Origin: Rutidosis leptorrhynchoides
Lineage: Eukaryota; Streptophyta; Magnoliopsida; Asterales; Asteraceae
Direction: 5' to 3'
NCBI RefSeq assembly: GCF_046630445.1
Contig: NC_092337.1
Span: forward strand, 366,240,001 to 366,304,000
Length of the DNA: 64,000 bases
The position numbers were made by a program, and so were the translations under genes. Below, in pieces: positions 1 to 12,366 of this stretch (positions within the stretch are counted from its first letter, which is position 1; each line of letters begins with the position of its first letter). The notes beneath the pieces are model-generated. The model was not told the origin of the DNA. It did not search any database and saw only the letters and a program-made list of their open reading frames with translations.

Positions 1-508
1 AACCTGGTGGTTTAGAGGTTCCCGGGTCATTGTTACAACTTAAGGACTTCGGGGGTTGACGATACATATAAAGTTCATCGGGGTTGGAATTAGATTTCTC
101 TATTTTTATGCCCTTTCCCTTATTATTTTCTTTTGCCTTTTTAAATTCAGTTGCGGTAATTTCTATAACATCATCGGAATTCTCGTCGGAATCCGATTCA
201 TCGGAGAATTGGTAATCCTCCCAATATTTTGCTTCCTTGGCGGAAACACCATTGACCATAATTAACCTTGGTCGGTTGGTTGAGGATTTTCTTTTACTTA
301 ACCGTTTTATTATTTCCCCCACCGGTTCTATTTCTTCATCCGGTTCCGATTCTTCTTTCGGTTCCGATTCTTCTTCCGGTTCCGACTCTTCTTCCGGTTC
401 CTCTTCGGGAACTTGTGAATCAGTCCACGAATCATTTCAATTTACATTTGACTCTTCGTTATTATTAGGTGAGTCAATGGGACTTGTTCTAGAGGTAGAC
501 TTCTTCAT
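1..508 (-). pseudogene. Acidic pre-gag ORF of retroelement D, broken, 5' part
   Basis: On the minus strand an ATG at 506-508 opens a frame of 23 codons that meets TGA at 437-439. The same frame then stays open to the window edge. The product is very acidic (runs of Glu/Ser/Asp such as EEESEPEEES), followed by a motif KYWEDYQFSDES and later DVIEITATEFKKAKE. The same order (FWEESQF, then EVLEITAEQFYKGKE) occurs in the acidic ORF of element A at 30608-31096, so the two are homologous. In A this ORF lies between the primer-binding site and gag, which suggests D is a related LTR retrotransposon in minus orientation. The single TGA is compatible with a TGG or CGA codon changed by one transition. 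Function is unknown; I do not recognise a named domain. The 3' part lies outside the window. Confidence 0.6.
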
Positions 509-1184
509 ATATATAATGTTAATTTAAATCGTTATATATACTTAATAAAATAAAATATAAATATCGTTATCTTTATCATACTGGTTAAGAAATGAGTTGT
601 CAAAAGTGGTTCTAGATATTTATAAAAGTTAAATACGTTTTAATAATAAAGCTCTTTTTAAACTGAAAACGTTTTTGTACGTTTGAAACTAAATCAAATA
701 AATATGATAATTTTTTTCCAAAACTAAATATATTTAAGAATTATTTTGTTTAAAGGTTAAAATAATGGAAATCGTTATATCATAAAACATTTTAGAAAAG
801 TAGAATCATATATATTCATAATAGGTTTTAAGTTTTTAAATTACAGTCTGTTGGTGAAGCATGGGATAAAGTCCAAAGGTTAAATAAACGTATGAAATCA
901 TCTTAATTAAAAATGTCGAGTTACTTAACTCGTTGATATCCAACATCTAAGTTATATACACTCCACGTTCTTACTTATAAATCACTTTACCATTTTCCGA
1001 ATGTTGTCAAAAAGAATAGATTTCTTAAATCACAGTGGACCTCATAACATAGACATGTAATCATATCACAATGTATCTGATAAATCAGCCATTTGATATT
1101 ATCTTCTAATTCCATTGATAACTATTAGAATATATTTTGAAACAAATACGTTTATATAAAGTATTATACGCCTAATACTTTGTT
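509..1184 (-). other. Leader/LTR remnant of element D, no gene seen
   Basis: AT-rich sequence between the acidic ORF of D and solo LTR C. By position it should hold the D leader, primer-binding site and the U5 end of its LTR, but I find no TGGTATCAGAG-like primer-binding site, so it is diverged or rearranged. No convincing ORF. Confidence 0.35.
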
Positions 1185-1189
1185 AATGT
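1185..1189. repeat. TSD of solo LTR C, left copy
   Basis: AATGT, repeated at 4442-4446 just outside the other end of the LTR. Confidence 0.85.
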
Positions 1190-4100
1190 TGAAATGTCCC
1201 GTTCTTATTGATTAAAAACGTTCCATATTAATTGATTTCGTTGCGAGGTTTTGACCTCTATATGAGACGTTTTTCAAAGACTGCATTCATTTTAAAACAA
1301 ACCATAACCTTTATTTCATCAATAAAGGTATGAAAAGCTTTACGTAGATTATCAAATAATGATAATCTAAAATATCCTGTTTACACACGACCATTACATA
1401 ATGGTTTACAATACAAATATGTTACAACAAAATAAGTTTCTTGAATGCCGTTTTTACACAATATCATACAAGCATGGACTCCAAATCTCGTCCTTATTTA
1501 AGTATGCGACAGCGGAAGCTCTTAATAATCACCTGAGAATAAACATGCTTAAAACGTCAACAAAAATGTTGGTGAGTTATAGGCTTAACCTATATATATC
1601 AAATCATAATAATAGACCACAAGATTTCATATTTCAATACACATCCCATACATAGAGATAAAAATCATTCATATGGTGAACACCTGGTAACCGACATTAA
1701 CAAGATGCATATATAAGAATATCCCCATCATTCCGGGACACCCTTCGGATATGATATAAATTTCGAAGTACTAAAGCATCCGGTACTTTGGATGGGGTTT
1801 GTTAGGCCCAATAGATCTATCTTTAGGATTCGCGTCAATTAGGGTGTCTGTTCCCTAATTCTTAGATTACCAGACTTAATAAAAAGGGGCATATTCGATT
1901 TCGATAATTCAACCATAGAATGTAGTTTCACGTACTTGTGTCTATTTTGTAAATCATTTATAAAACCTGCATGTATTCTCATCCCAAAAATATTAGATTT
2001 TAAAAGTGGGACTATAACTCACTTTCACAGATTTTTACTTCGTCGGGAAGTAAGACTTGGCCACTGGTTGATTCACGAACCTATAACAATATATACATAT
2101 ATATATCAAAGTATGTTCAAAATATATTTACAACACTTTTAATATATTTTGATGTTTTAAGTTTATTAAGTCAGCTGTCCTCGTTAGTAACCTACAACTA
2201 GTTGTCCACAGTTAGATGTACAGAAATAAATCGATAAATATTATCTTGAATCAATCCACGACCCAGTGTATACGTATCTTAGTATTGATCACAACTCAAA
2301 CTATATATATTTTGGAATCAACCTCAACCCTGTATAGCTAACTCCAACATTCACATATAGAGTGTCTATGGTTGTTTCGAAATATATATAGATGTGTCGA
2401 CATGATAGGTCGAAACATTGTATACGTGTCTATGGTATCTCAAGATTACATAATATACAATACAAGTTGATTAAGTTATGGTTGGAATAGATTTGTTACC
2501 AATTTTCACGTAGCTAAAATGAGAAAAATTATTCAATCTTGTTTTACCCATAACTTCTTCATTTTAAATCCGTTTTGATTGAATCAAATTGCTATGGTTT
2601 CATATTGAACTCTATATTATGAATATAAACAGAAAAAGTATAGGTTTATAGTCGGAAAAATAAGTTACAAGTTGTTTTTGTAAAGGTAGTCATTTCAGTC
2701 GAAAGAACGACGTCTAGATGACCATTTTAGAAAACATACTTCCACTTTGAGTTTAACCATAATTTTTGGATATAGTTTCATGTTCATAATAAAAATCATT
2801 TTCTCAGAATAACAACTTTTAAATCAAAGTTTATCATAGTTTTTAATTAACTAACCCAAAACAGCCCGCCGTGTTACTACGACGGCGTAAATCCGGTTTT
2901 ACGGTATTTTTCGTGTTTCCAGGTTTTAAATCATTAAGTTAGCATATCATATAGATATAGAACATGTGTTTAGTTGATTTTAAAAGTCAAGTTAGAAGGA
3001 TTAACTTTAGTTTGCGAACAAGTTTAGAATTAACTAAACTATGTTCTAGTGATTACAAGTTTAAACCTTCGAATAAGATAGCTTTATATGTATGAATCGA
3101 ATGATGTTATGAACATCATTACTACCTTAAGTTCCTTGGATAAACCTACTGGAAAAGAGAAAAATGGATCTAGCTTCAACGGATCCTTGGATGGCTCGAA
3201 GTTCTTGAAGCAGAATCATGACACGAAAACAAGTTCAAGTAAGATCATCACTTGAAATAAGATTGTTATAGTTATAGAAATTGAACCAAAGTTTGAATAT
3301 GATTATTACCTTGTATTAGAATGATAACCTACTATAAGAAACAAAGATTTCTTGAGGTTGGATGATCACCTTACAAGTTTGGAAGTGAGCTAGCAAACTT
3401 GAAAGTATTCTTGATTTTATGTAACTAGAACTTGTAGAATATATGAAGAACACTTAGAACTTGAAGATAGAACTTGAGAGAGATCAATTAGATGAAGAAA
3501 ATTGAAGAATGAAAGTGTTTGTAGGTGTTTTTGGTCGTTGGTGTATGGATTAGATATAAAGGATATGTAATTTTGTTTTCATGTAAATAAGTCATGAATG
3601 ATTACTCATATTTTTGTAATTTTATGAGATATTTCATGCTAGTTGCCAAATGATGGTTCCCACATGTGTTAGGTGACTCACATGGGCTGCTAAGAGCTGA
3701 TCATTGGAGTGTATATACCAATAGTACATACATCTAAAAGCTGTGTATTGTACGAGTACGAATATGGGTGCATACGAGTAGAATTGTTGATTAAACTGAA
3801 CGAGGATGTAATTGTAAGCATTTTTGTTACGTAGAAGTATTTTGATAAGTGTATTGAAGTCTTTCAAAAGTGTATAAATACATATTAAAACACTACATGT
3901 ATATACATTTTAACTGAGTCGTTAAGTCATCGTTAGTCGTTACATGTAAGTGTTGTTTTGAAACCTTTAGGTTAACGATCTTGTTAAATGTTGTTAACCC
4001 AATGTTTATAATATCAAATGACATTTTAAATTATTATATTATCATGATATTATCATGTATGAATATCTCTTAATATGATATATATACATTAAATGTCTTT

Positions 4101-4441
4101 ACAACGATAATCGTTACATATATGTCTCGTTTAAAAATCATTAAGTTAGTAGTCTTGTTTTTACATATGTAGTTCATTGTTAATATACTTAATGATATGT
4201 TTACTTATCATAGTATCATGTTAACTATATATATATCCATATATATGTCATCATATAGTTTTTACAAGTTTTAACGTTCGTGAATCACCGGTCAACTTGG
4301 GTGGTCAATTGTCTATATGAAACATATTTCAATTAATCAAGTCTTAACAAGTTTGATTGCTTAACATGTTGGAAACATTTAATTATGTAAATATAAATCT
4401 CAATTAATATATATAAACATGGAAAAGTTCGGGTCACTACA
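1190..4441 (-). mobile_element. Solo LTR C (Ty3-type, 3,252 bp) with TSD AATGT
   Basis: Read on the minus strand it begins TGTAGTGACCCGAAC and ends GGGACATTTCA, the TG...CA boundaries of an LTR. AATGT occurs immediately outside both ends (1185-1189 and 4442-4446), a perfect 5-bp target-site duplication, and no internal domain lies between, so this is a solo LTR left by LTR-LTR recombination. Its U3 side matches solo LTR F (52642-56072). Its U5 side contains an 83-bp block (1762-1844) identical to the LTRs of element B. A GC-rich hairpin lies at 2867-2887 (CGCCGT/ACGGCG arms). It is inserted in the LTR of element D. Open frames inside it, such as one at 3634-3867, are not believed. Confidence 0.9.
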
Positions 4442-4446
4442 AATGT
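4442..4446. repeat. TSD of solo LTR C, right copy
   Basis: AATGT, matching 1185-1189. Confidence 0.85.
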
Positions 4447-4653
4447 TTTCAAGTTATAATATATACACATATACATATATAATCATGTTCGTTCAATTTA
4501 ATGGTTCGTGAATTGTTGGAACTTGGTCGAGGTTTAAATGAATGTATGGACACAGTTTAAAAATCTTGAGATTCATCTTAACAAACTTTGCTTATCGTGT
4601 CAGAATAATATAAAGATAAAGTTTAAATTTGGTTGGAAATTTCCGGGTTGTTA
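4447..4653 (-). repeat. LTR terminus of element D
   Basis: On the minus strand this starts TGTAACAACCCGGAAATTTC and is close to the U3 starts of LTRs B and E (TGTGACGACCCGGAAATTTTC type), including the AAATTTAAACTT run and the GTTCGTGAAT motif at about 4506-4515. It is separated from the rest of D by solo LTR C. The boundary at 4653/4654 cuts the coding sequence of the neighbouring minus-strand gene, so D inserted into that gene. The partner end and TSD are off the window. Confidence 0.7.
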
Positions 4654-7560
4654 CATTTTGGCTTGTATCAAATAACCTTTTTCCAGGCCGGAGTACACCA
4701 TTGTTTGAAAACATCAGCCACATTAAGTTTTTCAAGAGTTGGCCACCACAAAGTTCGAGGTCCCACAAACCTGACCTTATTTTGTAGTTGTTTCAACGTC
4801 ACTGCAGGTTTAACTGAAAGTGGTATTGCAGACGCTTCAGTTGTTGATGTAGTCTTCTTTGGTCTCCCTCTTTTCTGTAATTTTAAATGAAAATAAATCA
4901 ACATAAATAAGTAAACACGTGTATAGATTTAGTACATATATACCAAACATTAGGAAGTATATAAGGTAGTTGTAAACATTACCCTTTTAGGAACTTCAAG
5001 GCTTTGATCATATTTTCGACTGGATGGCTCCTTATCAGCATTAAACATAACTTCATTTTTAGAATCAGATGGTGGCATATACTCTCCATCTGGATCAGAC
5101 CTATCAACCTCCTTCTCTTTACCTTTCCTCGATTTACATCCATTTCCCATATCCCTTAAACATTTGGCAATATATTTCAGTCCCAAAGATTCCACTTTGT
5201 CTTTGTTTTCTTTAATCCTTTGTTGTCTCAAAGCTTCATAATTAGTTGGACCACGGGTTTTCCGTTTGTTTGTTGCTGGCATTTGCTTCTTTTCTTTGGG
5301 TTTTTCCTGCATTAAAAATATAATTAAGTAAAATAAATTAGTGTCAACGTTTTGCAATACTATTCTGCACATTATCAACCTAACTGATTGTAATTAATGA
5401 ACTGTGAAAATATACATCTCCGATCATGCTATGCCTATACATAATAATACAATTTTTTTTAATTTTTTTTGTATTTTTTTTAATTTTTTCGTATTTTTTT
5501 TTTTTTTTTGTACTCTACTAATATTATTACCATAGTTAGATACAGTACTATTTTACCTGGGGCTCGAGTGGAGCGTCACTGGGTGGTTGTGTCGCAGTTT
5601 GAGTTGTATCCTTTTGTGCATTGGTTTGTGGCTTTTCAGTGTTACCAACAAACCGCAAAGGAGCATCCTTCTCCACTATTTCCAGCTTTCTTAAGTAATC
5701 TTCCTCAATCAACTTAGTATAGGCTATCACTTTCAACTGCTTCAAATCTTCCTCATTCACCACCCATAAACCAATAGCTAACCAGGTTATAAATGCACCT
5801 CCACACATTTTACTACTTTCACTCCTCCACATGTAGTTATATAAGAACTTTTCAAGACAGGTCCTCATAATTGACAAGGTTAGTGCAACTGCCTCGCTGA
5901 TTAATTGTTTCAGCCACAGCGCGATGCAGAATCCTATAGACGGGGCTAAGGATATGATTGTCTGAAATGTTATTTGTGAACTTCCCAGAACCAAAACATG
6001 ACCAAAATTCTTCAGATGACTCATCAGCGGGCCAACCAGTTATACCAGACTTAAATGATTCACTTTCCACTTCCTTGGCCGTATATATTTTCATAGCAAC
6101 ACCAAACTCAGAAAACGAAAGATTGAACTTCTTACCACATAAACTGAAAGACATGGCTGACTTTGACGTCACGTCCTCAGTGTTTAAGTTTAACCGGTAA
6201 GTGCTAAAGAACTCATAGATGAGTTCTTCATACACATTATGCGATATATAAAACAACCGATCCCAAGCAGGAAAACACCATTTGCTGAATATAGAACCCA
6301 CATTAACACCGCCCACAGTAAGACGACACAGAGTTGGCCAATACAATCTACGATGGCCCACAAACTTTTTGATCTTCTTAAGCTGTTCCAAAGTCACTGC
6401 AGGTGGAACTGAAATTGGTACAGCAGACGTATGGGTTGGTTCTGTAGACTTCTTTGATTTTCCCCTTTGCTGGAATTATAAAAAAAATTTAATGAACATA
6501 AATAAGTTAGCATGTGTATAGATTTTGCTCATACCGAACATTATGAAATACATATAATAATTAGTAAAGGTCAATTAGGTAACCTAAAAAGGTATTATAT
6601 GATGTATGTAGTAATTAGTTACTCAATTGTATGATACAACAACCATCATGCTATTTCTATTTAAAATATTACGAGACATATAAGCATTACCTTTTTAGGG
6701 TCATTAGCATCTGCACTATCATCAGAATCGCTCAGAAATAGAACTTGTGGCTCTTCTTGGCTGATCTTTTTTGCATTACAATCTTTTGTGGGTTTGTCGT
6801 TGTTCTAAATTCTCACTGATCTGCATTTTTGACTTCGGGTTCTAGTACAACAGCTGCTTGGTTTGTGTGTGTATGTTTTCTTTTTTTTTTCAATTTTTCT
6901 TTTTGCCATTGTCTTTAGCCTACCCATTTTCTGTAAACAGAAAATTAAATTAGTTAATTAATCATGAAAAAGTAAGTAAAAAGTTAATCAAATGTTGACA
7001 GAAAGTGAAAAGGTATTATGTATTAGTATGTCACAATAAACCCAACTTATAAACAACATACGCATACACATGAAAATTGACATACCATTGTAACTAATGA
7101 CAATCTTAATACACATAAATTATCAGTAACTATAAAAAGGGTAAAGTTGATGTTAAAATAATGCATGTAATGTTTTGTGAATCAAACCAACCGATTCTAC
7201 ATTACATTAACATCACAACTGACCACTAATTACTCGTAGATGTTTTATTTTATACATAATCAACTCACAAATCAGCCCTAATTAAGTCAGAATTATCCAT
7301 TTAACGGGTTGTTAGTGCATATTAGTTGTAATATATTGACTGATTATACATAATCAAGTTAACCCTCATAATTAAATCATGAATGTAAATGTGATCACAG
7401 CCCGGTTGTTAAATCTTCAAAACTGAGAAAAGGAAGTAGAGAATATGGTTCGGAAAGTTAACACACCTGTCGATTTCTTGAACGGTTTGAGATGTCGATG
7501 AATGAGGATGGTAGGTCGGATTTGATGGAGATAGTGTTGACGGAAATTTAGGATAAAAAA
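4654..7560 (-). pseudogene. Multi-module nuclear protein gene with ATHILA-ORF1-like domain, cut by element D
   Basis: Spliced minus-strand gene. A 5' exon near 7470-7560 is followed by a short exon ending exactly in ATG before a GTATGT donor (about 7086), then a basic exon (MGRLKTMAKRK, from about 6931). A Ser/Asp-rich exon (about 6855-6692) precedes a long exon (6473-5557) beginning QRGKSKK. The long exon carries WPTLCRL, FSKWCFPAWDRL, LCGKKFNLSFSEFGVAMKIY and YRILHRAVAETI and, after a frameshift near 5855, MCGGAFITWLA. This order resembles the ORF1 domain of ATHILA retroelements. A further exon (about 5315-4980) has a YEALRQQRIKENKDKVESLGL motif like the N-terminus of TNPA proteins, and a second KRGRPKK module (4876-4654) repeats the start of the domain up to PAW before D interrupts it. 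Probably cargo or an accessory gene of the surrounding CACTA element. The role is unknown; the ATHILA likeness is from memory of the family. Confidence 0.5.
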
Positions 7561-8400
7561 CAACCCCAATTCTATAATGCCCGTTCAATTAACTTGGAAC
7601 ACATGAAAGTTTAATTTTTTTAAAATTTTAGAATATTATATTTTTATACATATATTTTAACATATATTTTTTTATTCTATTTCTGTTCTATTTTATAATA
7701 ATTGTATGTGATGATGCTCGGCACCCTAACTACAAACAAAAACAATTTTAGTGTGGTAAAATTACCATCAATCAATTATGACGTTATTGACTACACATCT
7801 AATGCTAATTTTATGCAATTACGCTAGTTATTTAACGGAGATCGTATTAAAATGAAAAAACAATGTATTTTGTAAAAGTTATAGATTGTCGACTATTAAT
7901 TTTATAACGAACACATTTTCCAATAGAAAACGTATTCAATTAAAAGTACAATAAAGAAACCCGAAGTGGCTCGAACCCTATACACTTAACATGTAGAAAA
8001 GTTCACATACAGAAATTACAATACTTCAAGGCCATGAATGGATAATGATAACGAACTATCGAAGGCAACACCAAAGCCAGCAATACATAAGTAATAATAG
8101 ATAAACTGAAGAAAAAAAAACAGAACATAGTTCATAATAACTTACATTATTCATACGCAACACCATAAAACATAGATCATAATATCTTAAACAATCCATA
8201 AGCAACACCATAAAACATAGTAAAACCTAGCATAATAATAGTCACAACGCAAACACTAATCAAAAACTGCTTATTTAGACCAAAAAAAAAATAGTACCAT
8301 TGGAATAATAAACATGTTTGTTTGATAACAAAAGTGCAAATAGCCATAGAAGTTCCCTGAACCGCGCCCTCAGCATGTTATTTATGAGCGGATTGAGTAG
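7561..8400. other. Spacer between the two related minus-strand genes
   Basis: AT-rich, no supported gene. It should hold the promoter of the 4654-7560 gene and the 3' end of the 8400-10340 gene. Confidence 0.4.
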
Positions 8401-10340
8401 CGGTACCATAAGTTCTCTAATCATCAGCAAGCATATGCGGTGGTGGATCAAATGAATATCCTTTTTTTAAACAAATAGTAAACGGCTTTACTAAGCCATT
8501 GTAACTCGTTCGTGATGGAAGTGTCACGGGTATCTCCAGAAGCTACAATGGGAGGTGCATGTGGTTCAGTTTGTTTCTCACTTCTGCTTGGTGCTGACTT
8601 CTTTTTAGGGCCAACCCTTTTCTATCATTAAAGAAAGTTAATGAATACAAATAAATAAGTAGAACACGTAAATATAAAAGAATAAGTTTAGGTCAATTAG
8701 GTAACCATATTAGCATATTTGTGAACAGTACCTTTGTCGGAACTTCAACTATTGTAGGTTCATCATGAGTAGCTGGCTCCTTATCACCATATAACACAGC
8801 TTTCGATTCAGACCGAGGAACATATTCGCCATCTGAATCAGACGTGTCAATCTCTTTCTCATTTTCCTTCTTTTTTTTCCACCATGTATCGTATGGTTGA
8901 ACGACTTAGCAATCTCTGGGAGTCTTAAAGCATTGTACTTCTTCTTATTCTCGCGAATCCTCTCTAATCTTCAAACTTCAGCACCAACAACCACGTCATC
9001 AGAATCAGAGTTACCATAAGTATCTGATACATTTTCTTCGCTGATTTTTTCCCTACTCAATCCTTTAGATGGTGTGGTACGATATGTGTGTTTGGGTAAA
9101 GTTGATGTGATATCAGGTGATAGAAGGGTATTTATTGCTCGTTCATGCTTATTAGTTAAAGCAGCGTTTTTTGGTGATGGCAAATGCTTTGTTGTATTCT
9201 GTGTCTCCAATGTTTTCTTATTTTTTGTTTGTTTGATTTGTGTGGCATCATCAGAATCAGAGTCACTATTGAATATCTCTATAGATTTTTGTTGGCTATT
9301 CTTTGTACCATCCAACTTATTAGTACGTTTAGGGGCATTAGCAATTCTACAAGATCTACGATTTTTTAATTCGGGTGATTCTGCAGAACTTGGTGGTTTA
9401 GGAAGGGTGGGTGGGGCTCCTTCTGGTGTGTTATGTCGTAATGGGATTACTGGTTTAAAGAAGTCAACGATATGTGATCTGTTTTGTTTTTTGGAATTTG
9501 CGGATTTGTTTTTTTGATTTTGTGTTTGAGTAATTGATTGGTTACTTTTTCTTTTTATCATTGTCTTTAATCTTCGCAAATTCTGCTAACACAACAATAG
9601 TGTATTGATAATGAAAAGTACAAAGTTATTTAAAACTTTAAAGCTAATTAAAATGTATTATTATTAGTAAATCCTGTGTAAAAAAACCGAACATGTTAAC
9701 AAAAATACACAAACAACAGATAATTGACATACCATGGGTAGTGTTATTTATTCATGTCAATCTTAATATTATACATAAAGTACTGGAGTTAAAGGAAAAG
9801 AATGAATATACATAAAGTAGCAGAAACTATACAAAGGATAATTTTTAAGGCTACGTCAATGATAATACATTAATTTTAGAGATGTATCCAAAACAGATAA
9901 TGAATAAACCCATTCTTAGTATGACCTCATAAACAGAAATAAATTAAGTACATCCAATGGTTTATGGATTTTACACCAATTGTAAAATCCTAAGTCATCA
10001 GATCTCATCAACACACTGAAACAGAAAATTGGCTAAGGATAGTTCGAATAACCCATAAGAAATTGTACTCAGCCATTAAAATGATGCATGCAATGTTTAA
10101 AGAATGAAACCTAATGTACCTAATCAGATGACTGATTATACCTAATCAAGTTAGCCTTCATATTTAAAAACCAAATGTAATCACAAACTCATTGTTAAAT
10201 AATCATACCTGAAAAAAGATGTACAAAGATGGATTTGAAAGCTTACATACCTTTCGGTTTCGTGAAGACGGTCGTACTTAGAGGAGGTTTAGGTTTGATT
10301 TGATGGAGATAATTTGGAAGGATATTGAGGAAATTGTAAC
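8400..10340 (-). pseudogene. Paralogue of the 4654-7560 gene, disordered nuclear protein with TNPA-like motif
   Basis: Same exon plan as its neighbour: 5' UTR exon (about 10240-10330, ending in a GTATGT donor), an exon ending in ATG (about 9735) and a basic exon (from about 9587) reading NLRRLKTMIKRKSNQ. The main exon (about 8971-9587) is disordered, rich in Ser, Thr, Asn, Lys and Asp, with RRSCRIANAPKR and SDSDSDD blocks. A TGA at about 8971 precedes, in the same frame, RLERIRENKKKYNALRLPEI, the motif also seen in the neighbour and in the TNPA-like gene at 24486. A further exon at about 8622-8400 starts KRVGPKKKSAPSR. The ATHILA-like domain of the neighbour is missing. The TGA fits a CGA-to-TGA change and the frame shifts again near 8880. 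Function unknown; probably DNA-binding or nuclear. Confidence 0.5.
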
Positions 10341-10802
10341 CGTGATTCTTGGAGTTGAACTGGCGGGATTGTAGGAGTCATTTTTTAATTTTGGATATTA
10401 TACTCCGTGTAAATACATCTTTTATTGTTAATTATTAATTGTTTGTTTTAATTATTTTATGTAAAATTATCCCGTAACAAAAATAAATGTTTGTTAGCTA
10501 ATATAAGTAGTATACAAAAAAAAGGTGTAAACCATACTCACATGTAATATCATACTAATCCGTATCTTTTTCCTTTTAATTATTTTAATGAGTAATGATC
10601 GATGGTGTTTCCAAGAGATTATGGAGCCAAACAAAACTAAAAAATGGCGGCTTAAAAATGATTGCGCTATATACTTACTTGATAAATATAAAAATATAAA
10701 CACACAATCTTCTCAACTCTTCATCTACTCTCCATTTGCAAAAACTTAGTCACTTGCCAGGACACATTTGCTTTCTAATTCTTCTTAACTACACCATCGT
10801 CA
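10341..10802. promoter_or_regulatory. Probable divergent promoter region
   Basis: Lies between the 5' end of a minus-strand gene (about 10340) and the plus-strand gene starting near 10730. On the plus strand a TATA-like ATAAATATAAAAATATAAAC (about 10682-10701) is followed about 30 bases later by a C/T-rich stretch typical of a plant transcription start. Inferred from layout only. Confidence 0.35.
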
Positions 10803-11934
10803 ATGGCGAATTAAGGTTAGTGTTTTTTCAAGAATAAACTTTAATTTAGTTTACATTTAACGAAAATCAACATATTCTAAACAAGGATTTTTGTTGTTTA
10901 TCTTCATTTTTAATTATGTAGTGTATATGTAAGGTTGATCGAGCAAGGGTTAGTCTAGTTTCGTATTATTGTTATTGATAGTATAGGCTTGTGATGCTTT
11001 GTAATCGTTGATTAATTTTATTTAAGGGTTATCATCACATATTATAATAAAAAAATTAAAATCAAACTATGGATCTTCACTTTATATTGAGTTAGGTGCT
11101 TTATTTACACATAAATCGGTTTAATCTCAAAAAAGTTATGTGTAATCAATAGCTGTGGTTTGCTTCACAGATACATACATGAATTTGTTGTTATTTGTTT
11201 GAATATTAAGCAAAATTGGATTGTCACAGATACACACAATGCTAAAGTATTTTGGATTTTCGATTGTATGAATTGTGTGTAATTTTACAATTGTTTGGTT
11301 TGTTTATGTTGTTATCATTTGAGTATTCAAGTCTGCTTAACTTTACATATTTTGTAATGCTTTAAAGATTATTATGAAGTTTACTTTAAATAACACATAA
11401 TAATAAATAGTATTACTATATGCAAGTGCAGGCAATTGTCTTACTGACAGGGCGAAACGTGAAATTGCCAACCACCAGCTAAATGTGTTGGAAAGCCACA
11501 ACCATTTGAGCACTAATGATATAGCATATGTCGTCGTGACTATACCACGAGGAACTTTTTGGGTGACCTATTTAAGTTTTAAGTTATAATATTGATTACC
11601 ATTTAATTATATTTATTATTAAGAAATCATTAACAAATTTTTGACTGATATATTTCAATTGTTATTTAGGAGCTGCCTGAGGAGTTGAATCAACTAGAAG
11701 AGCTGAGACCCGATTGTAAGTATGATTGCTTCGATCTGGATGGGAGAACCCATAAATTTGGTGTGAAACAAGCAAGAGGTGTAAAAAATAGGAAGCTGGT
11801 AGTGTATTTAGGCTGGGTGACTTTTATAGGGTTGAATCGGTATCTTATTGGTGAGAAATGTTTGATTAGGTTCTCTCGTGCGTTAGAAAAGTTTTTTGTT
11901 GTCCTTGATGTACATCACCCTATAGGGTATTGAT
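10730..11934 (+). CDS. Small B3-like domain gene, probably decayed
   Basis: Plus-strand spliced gene. A first ATG at 10803 reads only three codons before a stop, so the true start may be elsewhere or lost. An exon after the AG at about 11430 reads AYVVVTIPRGTFWVTYL near its end. After the acceptor at about 11670 an exon reads ELPEELNQLEELRPDCKYDC, then KFGVKQARG and LVVYLGWVTFIGLNRYLIGE, ending at 11934. An LP start, a W-containing strand, a GW..F motif and a final 'G..CLIRF' strand are the pattern of plant B3 DNA-binding domains (REM-like). The likeness is by pattern only. It sits inside the CACTA between the TNPA-like paralogues and tnp2. Confidence 0.4.
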
Positions 11935-12366
11935 GTAAAACTTGTTTTTTGTTTGAATGGTATAAATGAATCGTTTGTTGTTGTTTAAATCATATAGTTG
12001 CAATACTTCTCATTTGACTGCCAATTAAGTACAAATCACTTAAGTTGCACCTGCAGTATTTATTCTGTACAATCATGGCCATTACTATATGATGATAACG
12101 AATATCTTGCCTGTACAAAATTACAACACAAAATCTGTTTTAACAAAGTCTGTCAAAATAACAACTAATAGAGAAGTATTTATTCTGGACAATCATGCCC
12201 AATACGCATCAATTAAAATAGCATGTATGAGTAAATACATGTAATATTCTACCATATAGAAAATTACAACACAAAATCTGTTTTAACCAACTGACACAAA
12301 GTGAAAAACAATATAGACGACAGTCCATTTCATGAAGCCTCATCAGCAACATCTTCATCAAGTGTT
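11935..12366. other. Intergenic, with a direct duplication
   Basis: No gene. It contains two diverged copies of a segment (TATTTATTCTG.ACAATCATG ... AAATCTGTTTTAAC) at about 12058-12142 and 12178-12287, downstream of both converging genes. Confidence 0.45.

Noticed and set aside
9074-9517. Plus-strand 147-aa frame with hydrophobic segments
   Set aside because: Antisense of the disordered exon of the minus-strand gene; no independent support.
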